Assembly (NCBI RefSeq): GCF_003289625.1
Contig: NZ_QMBN01000003.1
Coordinates: 248,001-312,000 of the forward strand
Origin: Microbacterium sp. SMR1
GTDB lineage: Bacteria > Actinomycetota > Actinomycetes > Actinomycetales > Microbacteriaceae
Length of the DNA: 64,000 nucleotides
Direction of reading: 5' to 3'
Positions 63,759-64,000 of the stretch are shown here, in pieces. Position numbers and translations under genes: made by a program. The notes beneath the pieces are model-generated. The model did no database searches, was not told where the DNA came from, and saw nothing but the letters and a program-made list of their open reading frames with translations. Numbering within the stretch: position 1 is the first letter of the stretch; each line of letters begins with the position of its first letter.

Positions 63759-64000
63759 TCAGTCCTCGTCCTCGTCGGCCTCGCGAGGCTTGACGTAGGG
63801 GTCGGCTTCTCCCGCGTAGCTCGCGCCCGTCGCGGTGGCCGCGGTGGCGGCATCCCGCTCGCGCGCCTCGCGCAGCAGGTGCTCGATGTGACCCGCGTTC
63901 TCGGGGATGGCATCGAGGATGAACTCGAGCGTGGGGGTCACCCGCACGCCGAGCTTGCGACCGACCTCGCTGCGGAGCATGCCCGTCGCCGCGCGCAGGG
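63759..64000 (-). CDS. rbfA: Ribosome-binding factor A, C-terminal part
   Basis: The last 80 codons of a gene that continues past the right edge. LRAATGMLRSEVGRKLGVRVTPTLEFILDAIPENAGHIEHLLREA matches the KH-like core of RbfA, which binds 30S precursors during cold adaptation and maturation. The tail (ASYAGEADPYVKPREADEDED) is acidic, as in other actinobacteria. It is normally followed by truB; here a terminator and a mutY/sugar island intervene. Confidence 0.9.
   Translation of the reverse strand, partial: LRAATGMLRSEVGRKLGVRVTPTLEFILDAIPENAGHIEHLLREARERDAATAATATGASYAGEADPYVKPREADEDED

Overview
The window is a very GC-rich stretch of an actinobacterial chromosome. Gene content, gene order and codon use suggest Microbacteriaceae, most likely a Microbacterium-like organism; this is inferred from families and synteny, not from a marker gene. 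The first ~18 kb follow an order I recall from the Mycobacterium tuberculosis Rv3644c-Rv3683 region: holB, topA, a compact tad pilus locus, the 6C small RNA, acs, a RidA protein, a PASTA-type penicillin-binding protein and a metallophosphoesterase.

Region by region: 0-5 kb holds the end of a secreted alpha/beta hydrolase gene, holB, tmk and topA (minus strand). 5.4-8.3 kb is a five-gene tad locus. 8.3-14.4 kb holds an MFS transporter, the 6C RNA, acs, a Na+/H+ antiporter, RidA and a DUF4177 protein. 14.5-19 kb holds the class A PBP, a metallophosphoesterase, tRNA-Pro(CGG) and a HAD phosphatase. 19-21.1 kb is an FMN-dependent lactate-type dehydrogenase with a FadR-type regulator. 21.2-41.4 kb is core metabolism: tdk, mqo, asd, an NRDE protein, coaBC, thrC, lysC with an internal beta-subunit start, a ThrE-type exporter, pfkA, a SNF2-type helicase, a lipoprotein, copA/copZ, deoC, ribF, two small membrane proteins and truB.

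From 41.4 to 62.8 kb there is a carbohydrate-utilisation island. It holds GH51, GH127, GH36, GH27-like and GH95-type glycosidases, two modules of ThuA plus Gfo/Idh/MocA oxidoreductases, one CUT1-type ABC importer without its own ATPase, and two LacI-type repressors. None of the glycosidases has a visible signal peptide, so imported oligosaccharides are probably cut in the cytoplasm. Arabinofuranosidases, alpha-galactosidases and a GH95 enzyme together suggest plant cell-wall or glycoprotein side chains. An operator-like motif of form GAGAWCGWTCTC occurs at the ABC/LacI promoters (59.2-59.4 kb) and at the GH127/GH36 divergent promoter 10 kb away, which would tie both parts into one regulon.

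The island lies between rbfA (63.76 kb, minus) and truB (41.38 kb, minus), which are neighbours in most bacteria in the infB-rbfA-truB-ribF order, so it looks like an insertion into that operon. Beside a DUF222/HNH gene within it, a short decayed copy of the permease-thuA junction marks past rearrangement. Many genes have a TANNNT box 6-8 bases before the start codon and no ribosome binding site, which points to widespread leaderless transcription.
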